From positions 1,653,307 to 1,717,286 of the forward strand of contig BFEA01000345.1 of NCBI GenBank assembly GCA_003427395.1: a stretch of DNA of 63,980 nt. Direction: 5' to 3'. The notes beneath the pieces are model-generated. The model was not told where the DNA came from. It saw nothing but the letters and a program-made list of their open reading frames with translations, and ran no database searches. The translations under genes were made by a program, and so were the position numbers. Source of the DNA: Chara braunii. Taxonomy: Eukaryota > Streptophyta > Charophyceae > Charales > Characeae. This document shows positions 11,371 to 21,620 of the stretch, piece after piece. How positions within the stretch are numbered: position 1 is the first letter of the stretch; the number at the start of each line of letters is the position of its first letter.

Positions 11371-11790
11371 AAAAGTGAACATTCCTTAATCACCCGAGCC
11401 CGACGATGATGTCTCAAGGTAGGGTCCCGCGTAAGGCATCGCGGGACATAGGCTGGGCCTGGAACAATATAGGGAAGGGTTGCATATGACAAGCCAAGTG
11501 TGTTTGAATCCGGCCATCGAAAGAGGCCGGGGTTCGCGTTTAATACAACGAAGCGGGTCGGGCCACAAGGTTCAGGCGGGGGCCCGCAGCGATACCAGTG
11601 CATAAACTGTTCGTCCGAGTCACATATAAAGGCAAAGGGTTAGTCGAGTCGGCTAATGGCCGACTTCCCTTTTCATCTCTGAAGTTTTTCGGGAGCAGGC
11701 GCAGTGGTCAGATAACCGGTTACACGAACGGAGAGTCTGTGCTCAGTTGGGTAGCGCGGGCGATAGCGCGGGTAGAGAAACTGCGCTAGT

Positions 11791-13180
11791 AACAGGGAGG
11801 GGACAAGGACAGAAGAAGGTGAGGACTGGACCTGGCCGGGGAACAGTGCCAGGTGCATGCGCAACAGAGAAGAGGTTTGAGGCAGCAGGGGAGATAGGAG
11901 CGGACAGATAGCAAGCGAGGGAGAGGTTGAACAGGCAGCGCTGCGCAAACAACGGGCGGGGCAGCAGCACAGTGGGAACAGGTGCAAAGGAGAATGGAGC
12001 TGTCAGACAGCAGGAGGAGAAGAGAGAAGGGGCAGACGAAACTGGACGTGAAACCCGACTGGATTCGTGCGAAAACAGAAACAAGGTTAACGAAGAGAGT
12101 TAGAGTGGAAGTCGGGGGAAACGGGAGTAATGAGATATGTTATTCAGGGGAGGGCTGAACGCGGCTAATGAAGGCGAGGAGAGGCAAAGGTGAACCTGGA
12201 CGGGGATAGTCGTCAGGTGCATTCGGAGGAAGAAGTGGTGCATCGGGTGTAGGGAGAAGATCATAACTCTCTCGATCCTTAGCGGAATTGAGAGAGGTAA
12301 GGGGTTATCCCGGGGTTCTGGCCCCAGGCGAAGAAGAATATGAAGGTAGTTTTAGAAGAGAAACAGTAGAAAGAGAGGTTAGTAGGGAAAAGCTAGCGCG
12401 GAGCTATGGCGGGAGAGGAAAATCGAGAATACTACTCGATTTTTCGATAAAACTGAACGAAGAAAGAAGCAATTTGGGGGTTTTGGAGTTAGGCGGGTCA
12501 AACGGCGACGTTAGTTTAGTACGAAAATTGGTAGGAGGGAAAAATAAGAGAGAAGGGGGCTACGAAACAATATGGCGGAAGGTGAGTAGAAAAAGAGGAG
12601 GAACGGTGTTACTTGCTCGATCGTGCATAGTTTTGGGCAGGGAAAGGAGTGAACTGAGGGTTTTCGGACGTTGCGATTCGATTAGCGGGGTTAGATTCGG
12701 AGGTCAGTGGTTAGTTTAGGAGATATATTAGTGAGGTGTTGTGCGCTGTGAGGGCGAATTCGGACTGTTGGTGATGTATTTTTTTGGTTTTTTTGCGGAA
12801 GATTCACGTTCTTTCGTATGCTTGGGAGTGCAGTTGTGATCGGGATTTGGCTAGGCTGCATTCGTCATTGTGGCCGCCTGCTGCTGCACAGTTGGTCGCT
12901 CATGTTAGGAGTCCCAACCCGGTTGGGGTTGTGGACGAGTGCATTGGGTTGGTAGGAGGCGGGGCCTGACGCGGCTCACAACGCGAGCGGGGCAAGAGCA
13001 CCCGCGGCTGGTTGAGCGAGCAAGTCGTGAAAACTGTGTTGAGCTATGGGGGTCAACTTGCGCCTCACTGTCTCAAAACGGTTTCTTGAGGAGGAGATCG
13101 TCGGCGGTCTGCGGAGCCAGCAAGAGGAGATCCATCTACTGGCAGTGCTCTGCTTATGAGACCAAAGGGGGGTAAATGCA
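11791..13180. other. Purine-rich interval without recognised gene
   Basis: The stretch is G/A-biased on the plus strand. One open frame of 143 codons (12288-12719, plus) is rich in Arg, Glu, Gly and Ser with no domain that I recognise. In sequence this biased, an open frame of that length is not compelling. No RNA gene or repeat unit identified. Confidence 0.4.
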
Positions 13181-13261
13181 ATTCGTACCCGACTGCCGAT
13201 GTTATAGCTGGTGGTGCATGTCACGACTGTCAAAGCTCCCACGCATCACTGATATAGGCCG

Positions 13262-13415
13262 CTGCAGTATTTACTACGGTCTGCTATGTTATTGCTGGTA
13301 TGATTGTGCAGACCGTCGTATGTTCGTTGTGTGGCTGCAGTATTTACTACGGTCTGCTATGTTATTGCTGGTATGACGCTGCAGTATTTACTACGGTCTG
13401 CTATGTTATTGCTGG
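13262..13415. repeat. Short tandem repeat, three copies
   Basis: The segment CTGCAGTATTTACTACGG, then TCTGCTATGTTATTGCTGG occurs at 13262, 13335 and 13379. Spacings are 73 and 44 bp, the first unit carrying an extra 30-bp insert. Confidence 0.9.
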
Positions 13416-13694
13416 AGGCAGGGAACTTAGAGGTAACCATTGCTTTCCTTTATAAACCAGTTATAACCCATACTTATACATATTTCTATGTATTTGATTG
13501 AGTATATCGAGTACCACCTACGTCGACTTTCAGTTTGACTTTCATGACATAACCCAGACTAAGTGAAATAATGCATGCACAATCTTCCAGTTTCAACTTT
13601 TGTTGGTTGTCTGAAAAACAGATTGTGAAAAGGGGTTGCATCAGGGGGAAAGTTGGGAGGAAGGCAGTTTTGCTTGCGCTTAAATGAGTCTTAT

Positions 13695-14312
13695 AGGGCC
13701 AGGCATTGTTTCTAAGATGAATGGCATGACTGCTATGTTTTGTTCTATTTTTTGAAGGGTCAAGCATTGTTTCTAAGATGAATGGCTTGGTCGCGGTGTT
13801 TATTTAATTTAGCTAGACATTGTTTCTAAGATCAATGGCCTGATTGTTGTTTCTTAGGGGTATTGACTGTGCAAACTTTGAGGACCAGACATTGTTTCTA
13901 AGATGAATTATGGTCGCTGTTTATTTTGGGTGGTTTCTGAACAGTCTCTAGGTCTTGACCTAGAGTACTCTGTTTTTTAAACGCTGAGAAAAGATGGTTG
14001 AGCATTTTTTGTAAGACGAATGGTTAAACTCATTTGATTGTTTTATTTCGAGGGGAGGTTCAGGCCAAAGACTGGACATTGTTTCTTAGATGAATGACTT
14101 AGTCCTACGCTAATTTTTGAAGATTAAGTTCAGATATATATATATATATATATAACTTGGCTATTTAAACAGATCAGGGGGACTAAGCATTGTTTCTAAG
14201 ACGAATGACTTAGTCATATGCCCAATGAAGAGAAAAGTAGTTGTGCAACCTGTTCGTTTATAACTAAGGCAAAAAGTTGGCATTGTTTCTAAGATGAATG
14301 GCCTAACTCGAT
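13695..14312. repeat. Array of eight hairpin repeats with conserved loop
   Basis: Eight units, 50-115 bp apart, share CATT-GTTTCTAAGATG-AATG flanked by arms that vary between units but still pair within a unit. The clearest are 13758-13792 (GGTCAAG with CTTGGTC), 14069-14106 (GACTGG with CTTAGTC), 14181-14215 (GACTAAG with CTTAGTC) and 14275-14308 (AGTTGG with CCTAACT). Weaker ones are near 13698, 13812, 13882 and 13997. CATT pairs with AATG below the loop, and most units have one bulged base on the 3' side. No open frame explains the conservation. A (TA)n run lies at about 14133-14152 and a 9-bp perfect stem (CTCTAGGTC/GACCTAGAG) at 13946-13965. Confidence 0.75.
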
Positions 14313-14579
14313 GCCCTATGTAAGGTGGGGATAAAAGGATAAATTATTGAAAGACTACGAATTATTGTCTGTCAAAGGTGATTTGGGTTACGTTTGTGGT
14401 TTGGCCTGCATGTGACTGAGAGAGATGACTACTTAGTCTGAGTTTCAATTTGACAGGTAGTTGTTTTAGAGGCTCACCACTAGAGCGATAGGAGTTCAAT
14501 TTCTGCATTTTCTGAGCTAACTTTATTTTACTTAGGTCAATTTTCGCATTTTTTTTAATCGTTTATTATACTTGGGCTT

Positions 14580-14946
14580 GTATAAATCTTGGTAAGCCAC
14601 TTTCCCTATGGGAGGCGCTGCCGAAATTTCTGCAAATCCAGGGAGTTCGTCAAATTTTGGCTTTTTAAAGTTCAACTTATCTAAAGTTCATACATGGCTT
14701 AATAAAAATCTGGAAAGTCTCCTTTTCTGAAGGGAGTGCTGCCCAAAGTTTTGTTAATTCAGGGAGTTAAACAAAATTTGACTTTGGAAAGTCGAAGAAT
14801 CTTTTTGTTTTCATATTCGGGTCGATATAAATTTTGAAAAGGCATTTCTCCTACGGGGAGCGGTGCCGAAATTTTTTTAATTTAAAGGAGTTGGATTATA
14901 TTTTGACAGGTGGCGACTCTGGCTATTTACCCCGAATAGGGGAGAT
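14580..14946. repeat. 122-bp diverged tandem with CCC-GGG hairpin and TGCCGAAA motif
   Basis: Units start near 14580, 14702 and 14825. Each has TATAAAT-like sequence, a short C-run/G-run hairpin (TCCCTATGGGAGG, TCTCCTACGGGGAG), then GCTGCCGAAATTT and AGGGAGTT. A related hairpin (ACCCCGAATAGGGG) follows at about 14930. Similar motifs recur at 38535-38590 and 39328-39375. Confidence 0.7.
14911..14922 (+). promoter_or_regulatory. Possible retroelement PBS (TGGCGACTCTGG)
   Basis: The motif follows TTTTGACAGG, which could be an LTR end (..ACA) plus two bases. TGGCGACTC-type PBS sequences occur in some plant Ty3/gypsy elements. If real, the hairpin array upstream would lie in a plus-strand LTR nested in the larger element. 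No partner LTR is visible, so this is tentative. Confidence 0.3.
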
Positions 14947-15163
14947 TCTGCCAAAGGTTTACCTTTTTCGTTGGGCACTTGCTTAGAGATAGGCTCAGAC
15001 TTAAGTAAGTAGGACGAATTTTGGTAAGATCGTGGTGTGGAGTTAAGTCTCTACAGACTTATAGCTCTAGCTTGGGGATTGGCCTGTCTTGTATTACAGG
15101 CCCTCTTGACCGCTTGATTCAAGGTAAGGACTAAATTCAGCTTGATCCTACGAGGATCATCTT

Positions 15164-15182
15164 CTGTTATCACTGATAACAG
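15164..15182. repeat. Perfect 8-bp palindrome hairpin
   Basis: CTGTTATC, three-base loop, GATAACAG. It is isolated, with no downstream T-run of the kind a terminator would need. Confidence 0.8.
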
Positions 15183-16334
15183 GTCGGTTGCCGACTCGTC
15201 GGTTTACGCCTGCTACTAAGTCTGTGTGGGACTGCATGTCTGTCTGAGAACTGGTTGGCTTGAGTGTGTGTGTGGCTGTGCCTGTCTGAGTGCTGGCTGG
15301 CTTGAGTGTGTGTGTGGCCCGCAAGGGCACTTGCTCATTCATTGGGCCCTCGGGGCCGGTACTTGTGGCCGTGACATTGAGGGATTGCAGCAGGAAAAAA
15401 CACTCAAGTAGCGGGTAGGCCGGTACCGCACCCTGAAGAGGTAGATGTGCGGGTACTGGAGGCCGAGCAGAATAAGACAAAAGTGGCATTTTTAGAGGCC
15501 CAGTAGTTGTAGGTGAGGTCTAGGCGGATACCAGTCCAACCAGTCTGGGTCTGGGTCTAGGGCCTGTACGGGCAATATCAGAGTCTGCAATGATGGTTCC
15601 CTCCGAAAGGGAGGAGGTACCGGTTGCTTGGAAGGCCGAGCGGCCTGGAAGTCACCGCCCGAAGAGGCAAGCAGACCACTATATCTCCCAGTCGGGCAAA
15701 GAGTGGCCTCTTCCCCGGTGTGCAAGTTTGGCGACACGCTGGTTGGAGCGCCGATTGGAGCAGCGTTATCCAGGAGCAGCGCTGCTGAAGGAAGGAGAAG
15801 GACACGGAGGAGGAAGATGGACAGGAAGGGGGAGGAGCGCCAGGGGTACTTACCTGGCTATGGTGGTAGCCATCTTCCTTACCTTGGTGGGCGCTGCAGC
15901 AGGGAGTTCCCAACTGGGGCAGAAGCTTTAAGGCAGAGTTGGGCATGGCGGTCCGAGTGAAGCAGCCATAGCTGCTTTGGGTTGTCTTTTGGGCATCTGG
16001 GCAAGGCCTAGTAGTCCGCCAGAGCCTCGGCCTATGATGAGGAAGGGAGGAAGACGCGGTCATGGCTATGGTGGACCTCAAGTGATGCCGGCAGTAGAAG
16101 AGGAACTCAGACATTGATCCAACATTGTATTATTATTTCTTGTATGAATAAGAGAAGGGGCCTTGTCATCTGTCTATGCTGGTGTACATCATCTTCTTCT
16201 TGTTTCTTACTTCTTCTTCTAATCCTTTCTCTCTCCTCTCAAGTTCATTCATTTCTTTCTGCAATTGGACGGCATTGTACTATCAGATGGATGTGTATCT
16301 CGAAATTGGTCAGGATCATAACAATATCAGAGAA
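15183..16334. other. Interval inside the LTR element, no gene recognised
   Basis: It contains a twofold repeat around CTGTCTGAG..GGCTTGAGTGTGTGTGTGGC (15240-15320) and GA/CT-rich tracts. A 178-codon minus frame (16114-15578) and a 110-codon plus frame (15628-15960) overlap each other. Neither shows a domain. It lies where the gag leader of the minus-strand element would be. Confidence 0.4.
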
Positions 16335-16560
16335 ACGAAATGCTACTATCAGAAATTTTGAGATATTTGTTGCGTGAAAACGAAATGCTAATATCACATT
16401 ATATCAGAAATTTTCAGAAAAAAACGAAATGCTATTATCAAAAATTTTCAGATATTTGTTGCGAGAAAGGAAAAAAAAAATTGCAGAGATTTGACGAAGT
16501 CCTACTTAAGTTACTAATAAACAATCAATCAATCAATCAATCAATCATTCAACAATCAAT
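16335..16560. repeat. AT-rich tandem and (AATC)n next to the PBS
   Basis: About three copies of ACGAAATGCTAYTATCA followed by GAAATTTTCAGATATTTG lie at 16335-16465. A run of about eight AATC units follows at 16524-16560. Confidence 0.8.
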
Positions 16561-16612
16561 AGATCAAGCAAGCTGACTACTTGATTGGGAGGATCCTCTG
16601 ATTGAGAGGTCC

Positions 16613-16624
16613 GCTCCGATACCA
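16613..16624 (-). promoter_or_regulatory. Primer binding site, initiator tRNA-Met type
   Basis: On the minus strand TGGTATCGGAGC begins three bases inside the 5' LTR. It matches the plant iMet PBS TGGTATCAGAGC at 11 of 12 positions. Its placement identifies 16628-17918 as the 5' LTR. Confidence 0.88.
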
Positions 16625-16627
16625 AAC

Positions 16628-17918
16628 TGTCGCATACTGTAAAGATGCAGACCACAACAAGAACCGACCTCTCTCACGTAGTACAAGATAGCATAGCGGA
16701 AGGCTTAAATACCAATGATCCGAACAATCAGTGTTGCAATGCAGACCAGATATACATTATCATCATTCCATGGTGTGAAGGGGCCTGGCGCTCACACAGG
16801 AAGAATGCGCCAGTCCCCGAGTATACACAGACGAAGAAGAGGGGGGTTAGACGAAGAAGAGGGGAAGATGGGAATGTCGTCAATACCAAGTCTTCGGTAC
16901 AGGTCCCAAATAATCCCTCGTCAAATATCTGAATCCCAATGTATAGTCTGGATCCAAATGTCGTCAAGTCCCAAAGTCGCCAATCTCTCTCTCTCTCTCT
17001 CGTAGTCTGCAGATACTGAGAAGTCAGGTAGCGAGAGGGTGAGGAGGAGAAGGTGGACTTAGAAGAGGAAGATGGAGAACTCTCTCTCTCTCTCTCTCTC
17101 TCTCAGTCCGGTACTGACCTGTGGAGGTGGCGCCTTGTTGCAGGTACATGAAGACGAATCTGGAGCTATGGCGCCACAGGTAAGTCTCCCTGGCCTCCGC
17201 CAACCATCTCTCTCTCTCTCCACTACTGCTGTAGCTCCTAATAGCGCCCAGCGTTGAAGACTACTGCTAACGCTGCTACTACTACTGCAGCGCTCCTCCA
17301 GAGTGCTGCTGCCGAATCCTGAAGACTGCCTACTGCCTCCTACACGTGAAGTGCCTGGGAAGTTCCTAGGAACTACCTCGTGACTGTCCGCAGCCTGTAG
17401 GGCGGGCCAGTCTTATGTAGTGCTGGCCCGTCCAGGAGGCTGCTCTTGCCAATGCCAAAACGTGCCAGACCTTGGCGTTGAAGTTCAAATAAGGGTTGTC
17501 TTGAAAACAGGCCAAAAATGGCCTGTGCTAAAACCCTGGTCTGGTGCCTAAGTTTCAGGGCAGGCCGATCTTATGAGGGCCTGAANTTGAAAACAGGCCA
17601 AAAATGGCCTGTGCTAAAACCCTGGTCTGGTGCCTAAGTTTCAGGGCAGGCCGATCTTATGAGGGCCTGAAAATGGCCCTCGGTTTCAGGCTGAAAAGAC
17701 TCGGGGCCTGGAGGGCCCTGTTTTAGGCTGAAACGACATAGGGCCTGTAGGCCCTCGTTTTCAGGCTTTCAGGTTGAAAACGACACAGCGCCTGTAGGCC
17801 CTTGTTTTCAGGCTTTTAGGCTGAAAACGACACGGCCTGTAGGCCCTTGTTTTCAAGCTTTTAGGCTGAAAACGCTGGTCGGGCCCTGCAGGCCCGTGTG
17901 GCTGCGCAGTATGCCACA
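16628..17918 (-). repeat. 5' LTR of the 15.9-kb element
   Basis: Homologous to 2039-3199 with the same terminal inverted repeat and the same internal palindromic tandem (17730-17880). It is longer by 130 bp, of which 86 bp is the duplicated overlap around the single N at 17586. Many substitutions relative to the other LTR indicate an old insertion. Confidence 0.9.
17501..17671. other. Duplicated contig overlap at a single N (assembly artefact)
   Basis: The 85 bases 17501-17585 are repeated exactly at 17587-17671, separated by one N. The partner LTR has a single copy. This is the signature of two contigs joined without collapsing their overlap. Confidence 0.9.
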
Positions 17919-17923
17919 ACTGA
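17919..17923. repeat. Target-site duplication (right) of the 15.9-kb element
   Basis: ACTGA, identical to 2034-2038. Confidence 0.85.
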
Positions 17924-18149
17924 GCTGCGCAGATGTGGTCGAGTAATCTCCTTTATATGTTGGTGATTGTAAAACACGAGGTTCAGTCGTGATGCACTGG
18001 AGTCAGGCACACAACAGCTGTTGTAGAAAGTTAGAAACCATATGAATGCATAACAGATATGTTCCCTTTGAATGTTGTTGTCACTCGAAATTCGTAAATT
18101 TGACAAATTGAAAGCTCTTCCCCCCCCCCCACACACACACAAACCCAGG

Positions 18150-19455
18150 TGCGAGGAACAGAGCCCTCGACAGCGACCAAAGGGCCCTACAAACAAGCAA
18201 GGAGCCAGCCCTACGTAAAGGCTCGCCTGCGATTTCCCGTGCATGGCCTACCTGATGGGCCCCAGACACTTTGCGGGTGCCAGTTGGTTGATGAGGCCCC
18301 ATGCGACCAGGGGCTGCAGTCAGGCTGTGCTGCTCCCCCAGTGTGCGACGTCACACATCCTTTTCCGGCCAATGAGGAAGCAGCGACCAGCAGAGGCCAC
18401 GTCGTACAGTTGGGGGCACCCAACTACTCCGGTCCCAGACCAGTATCTGAATTGGGCCTGTGTGCAGATACTGGGGCCTGACGTGTAGCTACTGGAAACC
18501 CGGCCGGCCTCCAACCCAAGCAGTCAGAGGAAGCATGCACTTTTGATATAGGAAAGTGCCCGCCAGCCAGAAGATCATTCTGGCCCTGAGTGTTTGTGCG
18601 GCCGTGCTGCTGGTTCGTGTCCTGGAGGCCACCGTGCTCTCTGCAGTCAGGCTGTGCTGCTCACCTAGTGTGCGACGTCACACATCCTTTTCCGGCCAAT
18701 GAGGAAGCAGCAACCAGTAGAGGCCACATCGTACAGTTGGGGGCGCCCAACTACTCCGGTTCCAGGCCAGTATCTGAATTGGGCCTATGTGGAGCTACTG
18801 GAAACCAGGCCGGCCCCCAACCCAAGCAGTCAGAGGAGGCACGCACTTTTGTTATAGGAAAGTGCCCGCCAGCCAGAAGATCATTCTGGCCCTGAGTGTT
18901 TTTGCAGTTGCGCTGCTGGTTCGTGTGCTGGAGGCCACCGTGCTCAAAGGGCAGGGGCGCACACGGGCGCTTGGGCGTGTGCTGCTAGGAGCAGTGCCGA
19001 AGACAGCCAGTCATAGCCGTGCTGTAGTCCTCGCATGTCAGTGGGGAGTTCGACAGTGGTATTGATCGAGGGGCATAGTGAGTGGGGGAAGATGAGGGCG
19101 AGAGAGGGTGTGAGAGGGACATACCTAGTTGTGCCGTGGAAGTCTGCATGACGGCGTCATCACGTACAAGAGGTGTGCAGCTGAAGTCTTCCAGTTACTC
19201 CGTCATTTAGTGTAGGCTAGTTAGATGTTGTGTGATCGTAGTCTGGGGGGGCTGAGCGCCGATAGGAGAACAAACATCGGATACATTGTTGATGGCAATG
19301 AGGAGTTGACGTTGACAACTGAGCTCATTGCTTTGGTCTTCATTGGTGTGTAACTTGGTGCTTTCTGCTTTCTGGACAGCGTTCGATTATGTGGCTTCCA
19401 ATGTGATGTTGCAATTTGGATTTTTGTCATTTCGCTCTCGCTCATTTTATTTGCA
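18150..19455 (+). repeat. Lone 5' LTR related to the 30-kb element
   Basis: It starts TGCGAGG and ends TTGCA like the LTRs at 30008 and 37981. It shares a GATATAGGAAAG-type TATA region, GTCTGGG..GAGCGCC..ATAGGA and TTGGTGTG segments with them in the same order, but is strongly diverged. A PBS follows three bases after its end, so it is a 5' LTR in plus orientation. No coding region or 3' LTR follows in this window, so the element is truncated. Confidence 0.7.
18316..18960. repeat. Tandem duplication of about 328 bp inside the lone LTR
   Basis: GCAGTCAGGCTGTGCTGCTC begins at 18316 and again at 18644. The two copies are colinear through CCCAACTACTCCGGT, AAAGTGCCCGCCAGCCAGAA and GGAGGCCACCGTGCTC. 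Duplicated U3-type segments are common in LTRs. Confidence 0.9.
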
Positions 19456-19458
19456 TTT

Positions 19459-19471
19459 TGGTAGCAGAGCC
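19459..19471 (+). promoter_or_regulatory. Primer binding site, tRNA-Met type
   Basis: TGGTAGCAGAGCC begins three bases after the LTR end. It matches the iMet PBS TGGTATCAGAGCC at 12 of 13 positions. Confidence 0.8.
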
Positions 19472-20727
19472 GATGTTGGGCCGCCAAATCCGATCGGCCT
19501 TCTTAAATGAGGGGATCATGGGCCTACGTCTAGTAATATTAACTATTTTTTACGCTACTTTTGTCTGGTGAGGAATGGAAAAACAGGGCACTCGGTCCGA
19601 CCCTTTCTGTTCCCACAACCATGTATACTAGACCTACTAAGGCTACTATTATCATAATCATCATATTAAATAAAGTTTTCTAGCTCTCTTAACAGACCAA
19701 TTTGACCGCGTGCGCGAGATCCTGGGCAAGTGATTTTGCAAGGTGAAGTCGAGGGTGGTATTTTATTTATTTTTGCGGCTATGTCAAAAATCATGAATAC
19801 GAAAAAGAACAATAAAGAGGAACAAAAGATTCTCGGATTTCACTATTTCCTGTTTTTCTTTTTGTTTTTTTTTGGGTCAAGATTATGTTTCCGTACCGAA
19901 CCACCGTCCTGATTCTTGCTGCTTCATTATCCCCCTATGTGATCTCCATTTTTGAGTGTGACTGCTATGCATGAGCTGATTGGGTGAAGTGTGCGATGGG
20001 GACATTTATGGACTTATGTTTGGTTTCGACACGTGAGGGACGTGGACTATGACTTGGGTCATGAGAGGAGACCCGCACACAGACAGACTGGGGCACAGAT
20101 TTGCTGGCTGAGACGAGACGACAAATGGGAACCTTGACTGCGGAACTGAAATGTTGATGGCGCCGCTTCGACTATGACTCAAGATTAGCAGTGGGAGGTC
20201 TTATATTGGCAGTGGACGACTTGCTCAACCTGGCTGCCAGTAGCCATGGGGAAATTCCCAGCTCATGACAATGACCACCGACAGCGTACGACGCCGAGGT
20301 GCAAACCCCTACTGCCAGCCCTTAGACCACATTATCGGCCGCACTTATATACATTTTTCTTTTGACCAGATGCTGATCGCCTAGCCCAGTGGGATTATAA
20401 GCACGACCCTCTTGCTCACTTCAGCTAGCAAAACTAGCGCTCCGCCTTTTTTTCTCTCATGAACCTGGCCATGGCTGTGACCAGGTGTGTGCATAGGAAC
20501 TTAACTGTCGTTCGTGCAAGGGCTCACATCTTGCCTAGCACGTAATGGATGTCGTCCTTCATTCACCTTCACCAGTATCTTCTTTCTCAATAGCTCACAC
20601 ATCTGACTGCCGCTCTAGGTCGTTAAAACGGAAGCAGAATCCTCCTTTAATCTGTATCGATCGCTTTGTACACGAAGCTCCCCGTGTTCACGCCGTGAGT
20701 TACCTGTCACATGCACCTGAGCAACCC
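19472..20727. other. Unassigned sequence after the lone LTR
   Basis: This should be the leader of the truncated element at first, but I see no gag. The rest (AT-richer at 19660-19910) holds no recognisable gene, RNA or repeat. Confidence 0.45.
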
Positions 20728-21620
20728 AGCGTCCAAGTACATCGCATTTTACACGTGCCCATGTTGCATAGCACGTGGCTTGCAACTCTGCTTAGCTTTC
20801 TCGCAGCGCATTTCCGAACAGCATGTAGCTCTCCTTCACGTAGCGCGCCTCTGCTCAGTGTCTACGTAGCACACCTGTACCAGACTGAACTGTGGCAGGC
20901 GCGAGGCACCTGAGTCACGTTGACCAGCGTCCAAGTACATCACATTTAACACGTGCCCATGTTGCATAGCACGTGGCTTGCATCTCTGCTTAGCTTTCTC
21001 GCAGCGCATTTCCGAACAGCATGTAGCTCTCCTTCACGTAGNNNNNNNNNNNNNNNNNNNNNNNNNNNNNNNNNNNNNNNNNNNNNNNNNNNNNNNNNNN
21101 NNNNNNNNNNNNNNNNNNNNNNNNNNNNNNNNNNNNNNNNNNNNNNNNNNNNNNNNNNNNNNNNNNNNNNNNNNNNNNNNNNNNNNNNNNNNNNNNNNNN
21201 NNNNNNNNNNNNNNNNNNNNNNNNNNNNNNNNNNNNNNNNNNNNNNNNNNNNNNNNNNNNNNNNNNNNNNNNNNNNNNNNNNNNNNNNNNNNNNNNNNNN
21301 NNNNNNNNNNNNNNNNNNNNNNNNNNNNNNNNNNNNNNNNNNNNNNNNNNNNNNNNNNNNNNNNNNNNNNNNNNNNNNNNNNNNNNNNNNNNNNNNNNNN
21401 NNNNNNNNNNNNNNNNNNNNNNNNNNNNNNNNNNNNNNNNNNNNNNNNNNNNNNNNNNNNNNNNNNNNNNNNNNNNNNNNNNNNNNNNNNNNNNNNNNNN
21501 NNNNNNNNNNNNNNNNNNNNNTGTAGCTCTCCTTCACGTAGCGCGCCTCTGCTCAGTGTCCACGTAGCACACCTGTACCAGACTGAACTATGGCAGGCGC
21601 GAGGCGCCTGAGTCACATTG
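20728..21620. repeat. 198-bp tandem repeat spanning a gap
   Basis: The unit beginning GCGTCCAAGTACATC recurs after 198 bases (20731 and 20929). It contains ACACGTGCCCATGTTGCATA, CAGCATGTAGCTCTCCTTCA, then GCGCCTCTGCTCAGTGT and a GAGGCRCCTGAGTCAC end. A third partial copy resumes right of the gap. The identical 20-mer TGTAGCTCTCCTTCACGTAG ends the left side and opens the right side of the gap. Confidence 0.9.
21042..21521. other. Assembly gap (480 N)
   Basis: A run of N inside the 198-bp tandem, probably an unresolved repeat. Frames drawn across it are meaningless. Confidence 0.99.

Larger units (their letters stand above)
10700..11790 (+). pseudogene. 28S rRNA-like 5' third, copy B (inverted, interrupted)
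   Basis: The start GGTCTCAGGCTTGGGCTTAG, then CCC, parallels the 28S 5' end GACCTCAGGTCAGGCGGGAT, then TACCC. Near the other end, CCCGCAGCGATACC (about 11584), TGTTCGTCCGAGTCACATAT and CTCTGAAGTTTTTCGGGAGC parallel CCCGCAGCGATACTGACG, CGTTCGTCTGACTTGGGTAT and CTCCGAAGTTTCCCTCAGGA. A tandem repeat and a sequencing adapter (11027-11370) interrupt it. Homologous in inverted orientation to 7990-8650. Confidence 0.62.
2039..17918 (-). mobile_element. 15.9-kb Ty3/gypsy LTR retrotransposon with matching TSD
   Basis: Read on the minus strand the order is: 5' LTR (16628-17918), initiator tRNA-Met PBS three bases further in, a very long non-pol interval (16.6-7.1 kb), protease, RT-RNase H, integrase with a chromodomain-like tail, polypurine tract, and 3' LTR (2039-3199). 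Both LTRs begin and end with the short inverted repeat TGTCGCATACTG / CAGTATGCCACA (one mismatch on the plus strand). A 5-bp target duplication proves that the two LTRs belong to one insertion. Known chromoviruses of plants are commonly 5-10 kb. The excess here lies between PBS and pol, which carries 28S rDNA-like sequence, hairpin arrays and tandem repeats and has no recognisable gag, so nested insertion or transduction is likely. Pol is frameshifted, so the copy is non-autonomous. Confidence 0.88.

Noticed and set aside
12288-12719. A 143-codon gene candidate
   Set aside because: No motif, biased G/A composition that suppresses stops, and no homology to neighbours or repeats in the window.
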